NCBI GenBank assembly: GCA_035516035.1
Contig: DATJAS010000044.1
Location: 19,854 to 83,853 of the forward strand
Length of the DNA stretch: 64,000 bases
Origin: Fen-1273 sp035516035
Lineage (GTDB): Bacteria > Bacteroidota > Ignavibacteria > UBA10030 > UBA6906
Direction of reading: 5' to 3'
Shown here: in pieces, positions 9,514-20,412 of the stretch
Position numbering within the stretch: position 1 is the stretch's first letter
How the letters are laid out: the number at the start of each line of letters is the position of its first letter
Program-made: the position numbers and the translations under genes
Notes under the pieces: model-generated
Told to the model about the DNA's origin: nothing
What the model saw: the letters and a program-made list of their open reading frames with translations, nothing else
Databases searched by the model: none

Positions 9514-10377
9514 CTAGCCGTTGCCGTAGACTTCGCCGACGCCGAACCTGCTGGCTGCCCAGAGCGCGAGGTTTGCGGTGATCGCGGTGACCGCGCGGTG
9601 CTCGTCCTCCTCGCGGACGACGAGGTCGTAAGTCTCGGCCACGAACTTCATGTTCCTGAGTATCTTTCCCACCTGCTCACGCGTGACGGTCCCGTGCCAG
9701 AACGCGATCTGTGAGAGTATCATCGTCCCGTGGCGCCGCAGCAGCTCTCCGAACGCGATGACCTTTTCGGCGCGGGGCGTCCGGGGAACGCACACGTGAG
9801 AGAGATCGGTGAAGTACTCGTCCCAGTACGTGGCAAACGTCTTGTTCTCCGGCCTCCTCAGGTAGCGGGCCCTCTGGAGCGAGAGCCGCGCTTTCGTCCG
9901 CACACGGTAGCGTGGGACGACCGGGTGGAGGTCGTAGAGCGTCCGGGGGGGCTGCGTCGGGTCTTCCGTGTCGGGTTCCAGGTAGGCCCAGCGCTTCCGG
10001 AGCCCCCGCCATGTGTCCACGCACACCACCGGTGCCTTGCGGCTGTCCATGGAAATGAACTTCCCCCTTTCCATCCCCACGACTGTGATCCAGTGGTTCC
10101 AGCCATCCACGCACAGGAGTGCCGGGTACCCTTTCCTGAGCAACTGGAGAAGTTCTTTCCTGGCCCCGAGGGAGTCCTTCCGGCGAATGACGTTCATATC
10201 GCAGTCGTAGGCCCTGGCCGCCCGGGCGAGCTTGATCTCGTCCGTGCCGTTCCACCAGTGTGTGCCGGCGATATGCGATATCCTGTTCTCGTCGACGATT
10301 CTGCCCAGCATGATCAGCGCATACTTCAGGGCGAACGGGCCGCACTGCCACTTGTTCGGCTGAGGATACAGTCCCAT
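9514..10377 (-). CDS. Papain-like C39-type peptidase/cysteine hydrolase
   Basis: 287-aa protein whose first 125 residues match the C39-like papain fold. QCGPFAL holds the likely nucleophile Cys12, GWNHWITVVG holds His95, and FISMDSRK holds Asp111, in the right order and spacing for a Cys-His-Asp triad. There is no signal peptide and no ABC transporter module, so it is not a classical bacteriocin exporter. Residues 125-287 are basic and of unknown fold. It is the first gene of an operon with a glycosyltransferase, a DUF1684 lipoprotein and a PP2C phosphatase. Substrate unknown. Confidence 0.75.
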   Translation of the reverse strand: MGLYPQPNKWQCGPFALKYALIMLGRIVDENRISHIAGTHWWNGTDEIKLARAARAYDCDMNVIRRKDSLGARKELLQLLRKGYPALLCVDGWNHWITVVGMERGKFISMDSRKAPVVCVDTWRGLRKRWAYLEPDTEDPTQPPRTLYDLHPVVPRYRVRTKARLSLQRARYLRRPENKTFATYWDEYFTDLSHVCVPRTPRAEKVIAFGELLRRHGTMILSQIAFWHGTVTREQVGKILRNMKFVAETYDLVVREEDEHRAVTAITANLALWAASRFGVGEVYGNG

Positions 10378-10412
10378 CGGGGGTTGGTCTTCGGATCGGG
10401 TACGAGGGTTCG

Positions 10413-10446
10413 AAAAAACGCCGGTGGCCCCCCTGAGGGGACCACC
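10413..10446 (-). terminator. Intrinsic terminator after the mutS-dinB operon
   Basis: On the minus strand a GC-rich hairpin (outer arms GGTGG/CCACC, inner CCCC/GGGG around a TCA loop) is followed within four bases by six T residues. It lies 92 bases after the DinB stop and just before the C39-like gene, separating the two minus-strand operons. Confidence 0.75.
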
Positions 10447-10537
10447 TTTTAACTTAAAATACGCAAAGGGGGGAGGATTTCCAAGGCGGGTTTTTTGGCT
10501 GTTTTGAGCTGAATTGCGGGTTTCCCGCCCGCCAGGG

Positions 10538-11040
10538 CTACTTCTGGGCTTTGGCGGTCTCCCGGAAGAACCCCATCATCCCCGCGGAGGGGGGTGTGTG
10601 ACCCATCTGCCTCATGAGCGTTACCACCTGCGCCCTGTGGTACGTCGAGTGATCGACCACGTGCTGCAGTGCGTCGCCGTATGCCTGTATGAACTGCTGC
10701 CCCGTGGACGTGGTCATGGGAAACGTCTCCTGGAGCTTCCTGTCCGTCAGCGTCCCGAGAAACTTCGCCATGTTGAACCCCGTCTCCTCCCACGTCTTTT
10801 TCACTTCGGCGAGCGTGGGGACGTCGGCAGGCTTGATCATTGCCTTATCGGGCGTGCCAACCATGCGGGAGAGCCACATCTTCTCCGCCCCCACCATGTG
10901 CGTGAGCGTCCCGTGGATGCTCCCGTGGCTCGCCTTCATGTCGCGCGTGAACTCTTCCGCCGGCAGGGCGGCGAGGGCGTCGAATATCCGGTTCGATGCC
11001 CAGGCATTGAACGCGGTCAGCCGTTTGATGTCCTGCAGCG

Positions 11041-11044
<4 letters not shown>
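10538..11044 (-). CDS. DinB/YfiT-like putative metal-dependent four-helix protein
   Basis: 168-aa DinB-superfamily protein. His49 (HGTLTHMVGAE), His132 and His136 (VVDHSTYHRAQV) form the usual three-His metal site of the four-helix bundle. Members include thiol-dependent transferases and DNA-damage-induced proteins, but most are uncharacterised. Its ATG overlaps the last four bases of mutS, so it is translated from the same mRNA. A link to DNA repair is suggested only by that context. Confidence 0.85.
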
Positions 11045-13776
<2,732 letters not shown>

Positions 13777-13781
13777 GCAGG

Positions 13782-13810
13782 AATTAACCCAAATCCGGCA
13801 GGAAAATCAA
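13782..13810 (-). promoter_or_regulatory. mutS promoter, apparently leaderless
   Basis: On the minus strand TTGATT, a 17-base spacer and TTAATT, then only CCTGC before the ATG of mutS. The expected transcription start falls on or next to the start codon and no Shine-Dalgarno sequence is present. Confidence 0.6.
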
Positions 13811-13912
13811 CGAACCGGAACTCGGGGAAAGAACACCCGGGGGGCGGGGGGGGTCCGCACACCCCGGGGTCCAGCGCCGGGGATCCGAGGGACCTCCGGC
13901 ATTTCCTATGGG

Positions 13913-15253
13913 TCAGTGGAAATTCATGATGTGGTAACTTTCCCACCACTGTGAGATCGAGTAGGTCTTCTTGATGAAGCCAGGATAGAACGGAGGTCTG
14001 ACAGAGGGATCGGCAAGTCGAACGTCGTACTTGTAACGCTTGAGGAAACCGCTCTGGAGCGTGGCGCTCCCGTTGAACGTGCCGACGGGTCCGCGTGAGT
14101 TCTGCACGATCGACCCGAGGATGTTGAGGTCTCCGTTGATGGGGCGCGTTGAATAGTTCTGCGCGGTGAACGAGCCTGTGCGTGCAAAAACGCTCCCCTG
14201 GATTGTCCTGCCGGTCGCGCCCGGGATGTCATCGGCCACGATGACGTTGTTGTTGGCGACCAGTCCCAGCATGTCCGAGCTCGCGCCGTTGCGCGGATCG
14301 TGCTGGTAGAAAATGTCCTGCTGGATCACGATGTTGTTCGTCGATGCCGTGGGCGTGCTGTAGGAGGCGATCGTGAGCCTGCCGTCGAGCGTCCCCTGCA
14401 CGTTCACGACGCCCGTTCCCATGATCACGCCGTTAAAATTCGGATCGCCGAGCCCGACCGTGTCGATGATCGGGCCGAGCTGCGTCTGGCGCACGTAGGC
14501 AACGCCGTCTCCCTCGGCGGGCCCCCCGGGGTCGAGCGTGACCCAGATATCCGTGGTGTATTTCTTCCCGTTCGGTGAGGCGGCGGCGGCGGCCAGTCCG
14601 CTCATGTCGCTCGGGAACTGGATCTGGGCGACCCCGGTTTCCGGTGCCGGGGGATTCTGGAAAATCGCCTTGTTGGTATACGTTGTGCCGCCGATCACCT
14701 GGGACTTGCCCAGCGGCGGGATGAGCCCCTTCGACGTGGTCACCTTCTGGAGGAACACCGGGCTTCCGCTCATCGTCAGGTTATCGTTGGAATGGACCCT
14801 CCCCCAGATAGAATCTCCGGTAATCCAGAACACGCCGTTCTCCAGGTTGGTCATCCAGGCGAAAAGCGAGAAGCTGTTGTCGGAGCTGGAAGCCACCGTC
14901 ACGTCGACCGTGTCGCCGTACGCGTTGCCGTCGACAAACGACGAGGAAACGCTCCTGAGGAGCTTCCCTCCGGGGACCGGGGAAACCGTCGCGGTAAACG
15001 AGCCGTCGAACGGGCTTCCCGAAAACGACTGCGTCATAGTGACGGGAGCTGAGGATCCCCAGCTTGTGTCGCGGTAGAGCCGGGAGAGTGCGGCGTTTGC
15101 CCCGGCGAGCGCCAGGTTGTGCGAGGCCGTCATCGCCGCGTATGCCGACATGTTGGTCACGGAACGCGTCGCCGCGCCGCCGAGGTTGAGAATCGCGTAC
15201 CCCATCAACGAGCTGAATCCCAGGATCAGGATTAACGCCGCCCTTCCCCCCAT
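13913..15253 (-). CDS. DUF4900-like pilus/surface-associated protein with N-terminal membrane helix
   Basis: 446-aa protein beginning with a hydrophobic helix (ALILILGFSSLMGYAILNLGG) after a short MGGR start. The middle resembles DUF4900-type proteins, with the block GRVHSNDNLTMSGSPVFLQKVTT and later beta-helix-like segments (VVNVQGTLDGRLTIAS, NNVIVADDIPG). A good ribosome binding site (GGGGAG) precedes the ATG. It is the last of three co-directed genes with N-terminal membrane helices and low spacing, like minor-pilin/PilX clusters of type IV pili. Function is inferred only from this setting. Confidence 0.65.
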   Translation of the reverse strand: MGGRAALILILGFSSLMGYAILNLGGAATRSVTNMSAYAAMTASHNLALAGANAALSRLYRDTSWGSSAPVTMTQSFSGSPFDGSFTATVSPVPGGKLLRSVSSSFVDGNAYGDTVDVTVASSSDNSFSLFAWMTNLENGVFWITGDSIWGRVHSNDNLTMSGSPVFLQKVTTSKGLIPPLGKSQVIGGTTYTNKAIFQNPPAPETGVAQIQFPSDMSGLAAAAASPNGKKYTTDIWVTLDPGGPAEGDGVAYVRQTQLGPIIDTVGLGDPNFNGVIMGTGVVNVQGTLDGRLTIASYSTPTASTNNIVIQQDIFYQHDPRNGASSDMLGLVANNNVIVADDIPGATGRTIQGSVFARTGSFTAQNYSTRPINGDLNILGSIVQNSRGPVGTFNGSATLQSGFLKRYKYDVRLADPSVRPPFYPGFIKKTYSISQWWESYHIMNFH

Positions 15254-15280
15254 GGTCTCCCCTTCCGAGTATGCTTCCGA

Positions 15281-15895
15281 TCAGCGACGGAAATTTTGCG
15301 ACGCCAGGCGCGTCTGTTGCCAGTACGAGGTGGAATAGAGGGCGTTCCGCTGCCCGGCGGCCACCATCCCCTGCGGGCGATAGAGCGCGTACGGGTTCTG
15401 GACTTCGAGCGAGATCTCCACTTCCTTGATGCGCCCGAGGTCCCCGGCGGAGACCGGAGTGACGAGCGTGTCGTCCGTGGCGGTGATGTAGGTGAGATGG
15501 AAATAGGTGACGACCGCGGGACTGGTCGGCGCCTCGCTGTTGAGTTGACGGTGGATATACCGGTCCATTTCGTTCTGCGTGGCCGCAAGCTCCGAGGTCG
15601 GGCCGAGCGTGTACGAGATCGTGTCCATCGTACCGTCGCGGTTCACGTCGCACAGGAATGCAATTGAGCTGTCGCCGGCGGCGAGAATCGTCTGCTTGCC
15701 GGGAGAGAGCCCGTAGCCCATGTTCTGGAATTCTCCTTCGATGTATTGCACCTGCGTGATCAGCAGCTCCTGCACGAACGCATCCCCCTGGTAGGTCGAC
15801 GAGTCCTCGGCGACCAGGTTCTGCGCGTCGATAACGTTCATGAGGAGCATCCCCCCCATCAAGATCGAGCAGAGCACGTCGAGTATTGCCGACAC
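15281..15895 (-). CDS. PilW-like/pseudopilin-type membrane protein, GTG start
   Basis: 204-aa protein with a hydrophobic N-terminal helix (AILDVLCSILMGGMLLMNV) and a soluble beta-rich remainder. The GTG start is supported by a strong GGAGGGGGG site four bases upstream. The arrangement resembles minor pilins such as PilW, but no canonical prepilin peptidase site is visible, so the assignment is tentative. It lies 12 bases after the preceding gene of the cluster. Confidence 0.6.
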   Translation of the reverse strand: MSAILDVLCSILMGGMLLMNVIDAQNLVAEDSSTYQGDAFVQELLITQVQYIEGEFQNMGYGLSPGKQTILAAGDSSIAFLCDVNRDGTMDTISYTLGPTSELAATQNEMDRYIHRQLNSEAPTSPAVVTYFHLTYITATDDTLVTPVSAGDLGRIKEVEISLEVQNPYALYRPQGMVAAGQRNALYSTSYWQQTRLASQNFRR

Positions 15896-15907
15896 CTGTC
15901 CCCCCTC

Positions 15908-16429
15908 CTAGAAGAAGTGGAAATAGCCCATGACGATCGATGTCTTCAGCGTGTCGATGATCTCGTCCGATCCGGGTGGCGGGAATGTCCTCCAGGTTCT
16001 CATGTCCAGGCGCTTGAGATACGTCCTGTACGAGACGCTCTTGCTGAGGTCGTTGGTGTCGACGTACGAGACCGCGAACGTGGTCATGTAGCGGCGATCC
16101 GATCCCCCCGCCGTCTTCTCATCGGAGTAGCCGTTCAGGTCGTCGAAGTCGTTGAATGTATCCATCGTTGTTTCACCGGGTTCGGGGCCGGGTGGATACG
16201 TCAGTGCGAGGGGACTTGTGAGCGCGACGTCGGAAGTGTCAGTGACCTGGTCGAACGCCAGACCGTTGGCAAACTCGATGTAAGAAGTGGCGATCGTCGT
16301 TGCCAGTATGCCATCCTGCCCGCCGGAGATGTCCTGCCCCGTGCGGTCGAGCGAAGAATATACGCCCTTGAGTATTGTCGTCAGGAGTATGAACGCGGCT
16401 ATCGAGAGTAGCGTCTGCCCGGTCGTCAT
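15908..16429 (-). CDS. PilV-like/pseudopilin-type membrane protein
   Basis: 173-aa protein, first gene of the three-gene cluster. The N-terminus MTTGQTLLSIAAFILLTTIL has a short polar leader ending in Gly followed by a hydrophobic stretch, like a prepilin, but lacks the usual Phe+1 and Glu+5. The rest is a small soluble domain with no recognised motif. A GGAGGGGGG site precedes the ATG. A minor pilin or a T2SS/T4P-like subunit is the best guess. Confidence 0.58.
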   Translation of the reverse strand: MTTGQTLLSIAAFILLTTILKGVYSSLDRTGQDISGGQDGILATTIATSYIEFANGLAFDQVTDTSDVALTSPLALTYPPGPEPGETTMDTFNDFDDLNGYSDEKTAGGSDRRYMTTFAVSYVDTNDLSKSVSYRTYLKRLDMRTWRTFPPPGSDEIIDTLKTSIVMGYFHFF

Positions 16430-16556
16430 CAGCGGGTCCCCCCTCCGGAAATCTCCTCAACGACACGAATTAGCAAAATAATACGAAATTAATTTGTCAT
16501 ATTTCGGTGATGTACCTCACAAAAAATCTGATAATTTGGCATATGTGTTCTTCGGT
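16430..16556. other. AT-rich gap upstream of the pilin-like cluster
   Basis: This gap is far richer in A and T than its surroundings and must hold the promoter for the minus-strand pilin-like genes. No box with the TTGAnT-17-TATnTT pattern was found, so the cluster may use another sigma factor. No terminator hairpin was seen for the methyltransferase gene to its right. Confidence 0.4.
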
Positions 16557-18389
16557 TCATTCCAAAATCCTCATAATTCCCTCAATTCGGCCCATTGGGG
16601 CTGAAAGCTGGACTCCAGCCACATTTCCCTTAATATGGTGGTACGTTTCCCGCGCGATTTTGACCCCTTCTGCAAACCCCTCTTCTTTCGTCGTCGTTTT
16701 CCTCATTCTCTCCATAATCTCCGGGGGCACAGATGCGCCCGGAACCTCGTTGTTCATGAACTCCGCGTTTCTGTATGAGACCAGCGGCCATATGCCGCAG
16801 ATCAGCGGCACATTCACCCCTTCGATCCTCTTCATGAACTCCTCGAGTATGCGAATGTCGAACACGGGCTGCGTGATTACGTACTCGGCCCCCGCTTCGA
16901 TCTTCCATTGGAGCCGCCTCAGCTCTTCGTCGAGATTGATCGCCCCCGGGTTCACGCCGACGCCGATCGAGAATCCGGTCGGATCGCCGATAGGGTTCCC
17001 GGCCAGGTCGAGCCCGTGGTTGAGGCGGTTGATGACGTTTGTCAAACCGATCGCGTCCACGTCGAACACGGCGGTGGCGCTCGGGTAATTCCCCAGCTTC
17101 GGCGGGTCACCCGTGATGGCCAGGATATTCCTCAGGCCCAGCGCCCACGCCCCAAGGAGATCGGATTGCATCCCGATCACGTTCCGGTCCCGGCAGGCAA
17201 TGTGGAGCACGGTTTCGATGCCCACGTCCCTCTGGATGATCGACGCCATCGCCAGCGCGGACATCCGCGCGGAGGCCCGCGGTCCGTCGGGAATATTGAT
17301 GGCATCGATGCCGAACTGGTGGAGCCGCCGCGCCTTTTCCACCTCGCGCGCGGGTGAGACCCCCTTCGGGGAGACCAGCTCTGTCAGGACAACAAACTCT
17401 CCCCTGACGAGCTTCGTTGCGAAGCGGGACTTCTCCGTCTTCTGGAAGACGCGTACCGCCTCAGGCGCCTTGACCTCGAAACTGACCCCTTTCATGTCCA
17501 TCCGCTTCACGGGCTGGAGAGCCCGAACGGCCCGCCGGATCGCGCGGATATGGTCGGGATTCGTTCCGCAGCACCCCCCGACGATCGTCGCGCCCGTCTG
17601 GATGAACCTCTTGGCATACTCCGCCATGTACTCCGGGGACGTCATGTAGATGTTCCGCCCGCCGATGTTCTGGGGGAGCCCCGCGTTCGGCTGCACCGAC
17701 ATCGGGAGCGCGGTCAGCGTCTTCAGCGTCTCGAGCGCGTCAAGCATGGCGCGGGGGCCGACCGAGCAATTGAGACCGATCGTGTCGATCCCGGAGCTCC
17801 CCACCCCCTTGACGAAACTCTCCAGCGTGGCGCCGCTGAGGAGGTTTCCGTCATCGTTAATCGTGACCTGGGCCATGAGCGGGATATCGGGGTTCAGTTC
17901 CCGCACGGCCTGAATCGCCTGCGCCAGCTCCGCCACGAGCGAGAACGTCTCCAGTATCACAATGTCCACACCTCCCTCCAGGAGGCCTGCGGCCTGCTCC
18001 CGGAATGCCTCGCGCGCCTCGCCGTAGGAGAGCTTGCCGAGGGGCTCGATCTGGACACCGAGGGGACCCATCGACCCGGCCACGAGCACCTGGTCTCCGG
18101 CTGCAGCACGGGCGAGCTGCGCCCCTTTCACGTTGATATCCCTGACGCGTGGCTCCAGCCCGTGGGGGGCGAGCTTGAACCGGTTTGCGCCGAACGTGTT
18201 CGTCTCGATGACGTCCGCCCCCGCCCCGATGTAATCGCGGTGCACCTCCGAGACGATGTCAGGGTTCGTGAGGTTTAGCTCGTCGAAACAGGTGTTGATG
18301 TAGATCCCCTTCTGGTAGAGGTACGTGCCTACCCCTCCGTCGAAGACGAGGACTTCGTTACTCTGGAGCCGTTCCCTGAAGCCTTTCAT
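16557..18389 (-). CDS. Bifunctional homocysteine S-methyltransferase / methylenetetrahydrofolate reductase
   Basis: 610-aa fusion. Residues 1-295 are a homocysteine S-methyltransferase (barrel; zinc ligands in the NCSVGP region and the paired Cys of GGCCGTNPDHI). Residues of about 320-600 are a methylenetetrahydrofolate reductase domain with VVLTELVSPKG, NILAITGDPPKLG, FSIGVGVNPGA and EYVITQPVFD. Together they would reduce methylene-THF and methylate homocysteine to methionine. The same fusion is known in Firmicutes and several other phyla. The gene diverges from the esterase gene. Confidence 0.95.
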   Translation of the reverse strand: MKGFRERLQSNEVLVFDGGVGTYLYQKGIYINTCFDELNLTNPDIVSEVHRDYIGAGADVIETNTFGANRFKLAPHGLEPRVRDINVKGAQLARAAAGDQVLVAGSMGPLGVQIEPLGKLSYGEAREAFREQAAGLLEGGVDIVILETFSLVAELAQAIQAVRELNPDIPLMAQVTINDDGNLLSGATLESFVKGVGSSGIDTIGLNCSVGPRAMLDALETLKTLTALPMSVQPNAGLPQNIGGRNIYMTSPEYMAEYAKRFIQTGATIVGGCCGTNPDHIRAIRRAVRALQPVKRMDMKGVSFEVKAPEAVRVFQKTEKSRFATKLVRGEFVVLTELVSPKGVSPAREVEKARRLHQFGIDAINIPDGPRASARMSALAMASIIQRDVGIETVLHIACRDRNVIGMQSDLLGAWALGLRNILAITGDPPKLGNYPSATAVFDVDAIGLTNVINRLNHGLDLAGNPIGDPTGFSIGVGVNPGAINLDEELRRLQWKIEAGAEYVITQPVFDIRILEEFMKRIEGVNVPLICGIWPLVSYRNAEFMNNEVPGASVPPEIMERMRKTTTKEEGFAEGVKIARETYHHIKGNVAGVQLSAPMGRIEGIMRILE

Positions 18390-18426
18390 TGATCAGTCGT
18401 GTTGTCTGTTGGCATGAGGTGGAGAC

Positions 18427-18454
18427 ATGATACGCATTTTCCGGTTCCTCCCAA
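18427..18454 (-). promoter_or_regulatory. Candidate promoter for the homocysteine methyltransferase/MTHFR gene
   Basis: Minus strand TTGGGA, a 16-base spacer, TATCAT, about 37 bases before the start codon. It is weaker than the other promoters listed here. Confidence 0.35.
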
Positions 18455-18467
18455 AATGGCAGATTTC

Positions 18468-18496
18468 TTGATTCTCCAGGCCGAAATCTCTATATA
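18468..18496 (+). promoter_or_regulatory. Promoter of the esterase/amide-ligase cluster
   Basis: TTGATT at 18468-18473, a 17-base spacer and TATATA at 18491-18496. The predicted transcript starts near 18503, at the ATG of a nine-codon leader ORF. Confidence 0.65.
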
Positions 18497-18503
18497 TAGG
18501 CCC

Positions 18504-18533
18504 ATGCTTCGTTCGCCTGTCCGGTCGTCATGA
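18504..18533 (+). promoter_or_regulatory. Possible nine-codon leader ORF coupled to the esterase start
   Basis: ATG at 18504, seven bases after the -10 box, opens a nine-codon frame (MLRSPVRSS) whose TGA overlaps the esterase ATG as ATGA. The esterase start has no Shine-Dalgarno sequence, so translation could reach it by termination-reinitiation from this leaderless mini-ORF. Whether the peptide is made is unknown. Confidence 0.35.
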
Positions 18534-19246
18534 ACCGGGAATATCACACCTGGACGAGTCCCTCGCTGGGGCACCAGATGGAGATCCTCGTCTTCGGCCA
18601 CGCGGGGGTGCCCCTCCTCGTGTTCCCGACTTCGAAGGGAAGGTTCTTCGACTACGAGGAGAGGGGGATGGTAGGCGCGCTCGCCGGTCCGCTTGCTGGG
18701 GGGAGAGTCCAGCTTTTCTGCGTCGACAGCGTGGACGGTGAGAGCTGGTACAACTACGGAGCGCCCCCACGCGAGCGCGTGGTGCGCCACATGGCCTACG
18801 AGCGCTACCTGCTGGATGAGGTCTTCCCGTTTGCCTCCGGGAAGAACGGGAGGAATCGCCTGGCCGTCACCGGCTGCTCGTTCGGCGGCTACCACGCCGT
18901 CAACATCACGCTCCGCCATCCCGACCGGATCGGATCGTGCATCAGCCTGGGGGGCGCGTTCGACATCCGCCAGTTCATCGCCGGCTACTATGACGACGAC
19001 TGCTATTTCAACAACCCGGTGGACTACCTCCCGGGCCTGACCGACGCCTGGTATCTTGACAGGCTCGCCCATGACGTGACGATAATACTCGCCACCGGCG
19101 AGCACGACATCTGCCTCCAGGACAACATCCGCCTGGCGGGAATGCTGGACGCAAAGGGTTTGCCGCGCGTGCTCGACGTCTGGGGGGACGGAGCCGGGCA
19201 CGACTGGCCCTGGTGGAGGAGCATGATCGCAAAATTCATCCCCTGA
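18530..19246 (+). CDS. Esterase-D-like alpha/beta-hydrolase
   Basis: 238-aa cytoplasmic alpha/beta-hydrolase of the putative-esterase (PF00756-like) group. The nucleophile elbow TGCSFGGYHA gives Ser117, with Asp193 (GEHDICL) and His224 (GAGHDWPWW) completing the triad. There is no signal peptide. It heads a co-directed run with an ATP-grasp ligase and a YbdK-type ligase, so its natural substrate may be an ester, thioester or amide intermediate of that pathway. Other esterases of this shape act on acyl-CoA or trehalose esters. Confidence 0.85.
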   Translation: MNREYHTWTSPSLGHQMEILVFGHAGVPLLVFPTSKGRFFDYEERGMVGALAGPLAGGRVQLFCVDSVDGESWYNYGAPPRERVVRHMAYERYLLDEVFPFASGKNGRNRLAVTGCSFGGYHAVNITLRHPDRIGSCISLGGAFDIRQFIAGYYDDDCYFNNPVDYLPGLTDAWYLDRLAHDVTIILATGEHDICLQDNIRLAGMLDAKGLPRVLDVWGDGAGHDWPWWRSMIAKFIP

Positions 19247-19281
19247 ATCATGCGCCGGCAAACACACATCACGGAGCTCCC

Positions 19282-20412
19282 ATGAAGCGCATCGGCATAC
19301 TCTTCGGCATGGAAAACACGTTCCCGGACGCCGTCGTCGCGCGCATCAACGAAACGTCGGGCGCCGTGAAAGCCGGGGCCGTGAAGCTCGGCGCCACGGA
19401 CATGGAAGTGCCCTCCGGGTACGACCTGATTATCGACAGGATCTCGCATGACATCCCCTACTACAGGTCGTACCTGAAAAACGCCGTGCTCCACGGCGCG
19501 ATCGTCATCAACAACCCGTTCTGGTGGAGCGCCGACGACAAGTTCTTCAATTACTCGCTCGCGGCGCAGCTCGGCGTGGCCGTGCCGAAAACGGTGCTTC
19601 TCCCTTCGCACCAGCACCCGCCCGAGACGACGTCGCAATCGATGCGCAACCTCATCTACCCGCTCGACTGGAACGCCGTCTTCCAGACGGTCGGCTTCCC
19701 GGCGTTTCTCAAGCCGCACAGTGGTGGGGGATGGAAGCACGTGTACAAAGTCGCGAACGAGCCGGAGTTCTTCGAAGCATACGATCGCACCGGCGACCTC
19801 GTCATGACGCTCCAGGAAGCGATCGAATTCGACGAATACTTCCGCTGTTACTGCATCGGACGGGAGAAGGTGCACATCATGCGGTACGACCCCCGCCGCC
19901 CGCACGAGGAGCGCTACGTGCGGGACGGGCCGCCCGTCGATGCGGCGCTCGAGCGGCGGATCACGGAGGACTGCCTCACGCTCAACCGCGCGCTCGGGTA
20001 CGACCTGAACACGGTCGAATTTGCCGTGCGCGGCGGCATCCCCTACGCGATCGATTTCCTGAACCCTGCACCGGACGCGGACTATCATTCCGTGGGGCCC
20101 GACAACTTCGCCTGGATCGTGGACGCCGTCGCGTCCATGGCGATAGCCCGCGTCACGGGGGGTGGAGGCACTCCGAGGGAGTACCGATGGGCGGAGTTCC
20201 TGAAAGGGACCGCCTCCGAGGCGCCCGCGCAGAAGGAACCCGCTCCCCACAAAAGCTCTGCGGAGAACCCGCCACGGGAAGGATCCGCTGCCCGCAAAAG
20301 CTCCGCGGAGAATCCGCTCCGGGAAGAATCCTCCGTGCGCAAAAGCTCAGCGGCTAAACCGACCCACCGTAAACCCGCCCCGCGCAAGTCGCCGGGGAAG
20401 AAGAAGCCATGA
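19282..20412 (+). CDS. RimK-like ATP-grasp ligase with repetitive basic tail
   Basis: 376-aa ATP-grasp enzyme expected to join a carboxylate to an amine through an acyl-phosphate. The start at 19282 has a GGAG site and begins MKRIGILFGMENTFP. Motifs appear in order: FLKPHSGGGW (ATP-binding Lys and Gly-rich loop), LQEAIEFDEYFRCY, then TVEFAVRGGIPYAIDFLNPAPD with the metal-binding acidic and Asn residues. The last 60 or so residues are a Lys/Ser/Ala/Pro tail built from 15-residue repeats, probably disordered. Its stop overlaps the next ligase start (ATGA), so the two are translationally coupled. Substrates cannot be told from sequence. Confidence 0.85.
   Translation: MKRIGILFGMENTFPDAVVARINETSGAVKAGAVKLGATDMEVPSGYDLIIDRISHDIPYYRSYLKNAVLHGAIVINNPFWWSADDKFFNYSLAAQLGVAVPKTVLLPSHQHPPETTSQSMRNLIYPLDWNAVFQTVGFPAFLKPHSGGGWKHVYKVANEPEFFEAYDRTGDLVMTLQEAIEFDEYFRCYCIGREKVHIMRYDPRRPHEERYVRDGPPVDAALERRITEDCLTLNRALGYDLNTVEFAVRGGIPYAIDFLNPAPDADYHSVGPDNFAWIVDAVASMAIARVTGGGGTPREYRWAEFLKGTASEAPAQKEPAPHKSSAENPPREGSAARKSSAENPLREESSVRKSSAAKPTHRKPAPRKSPGKKKP
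20248..20361 (+). repeat. 45-bp tandem repeat coding the basic tail of the ATP-grasp protein
   Basis: Two full 45-bp units and part of a third code for (H/R)KSSAENPxRExSxx segments. The repeat is visible at both DNA and protein level, so the tail grew by recent duplication. Confidence 0.75.

Noticed and set aside
9514..10377. Bacteriocin-type ABC exporter with C39 domain
   Set aside because: The protein has only the peptidase-like fold, with no membrane or ATPase domain, and no precursor peptide gene is near.
18386..19267. Long minus-strand frame opposite the esterase
   Set aside because: The esterase has a complete catalytic triad and the minus frame has none; it is a shadow.
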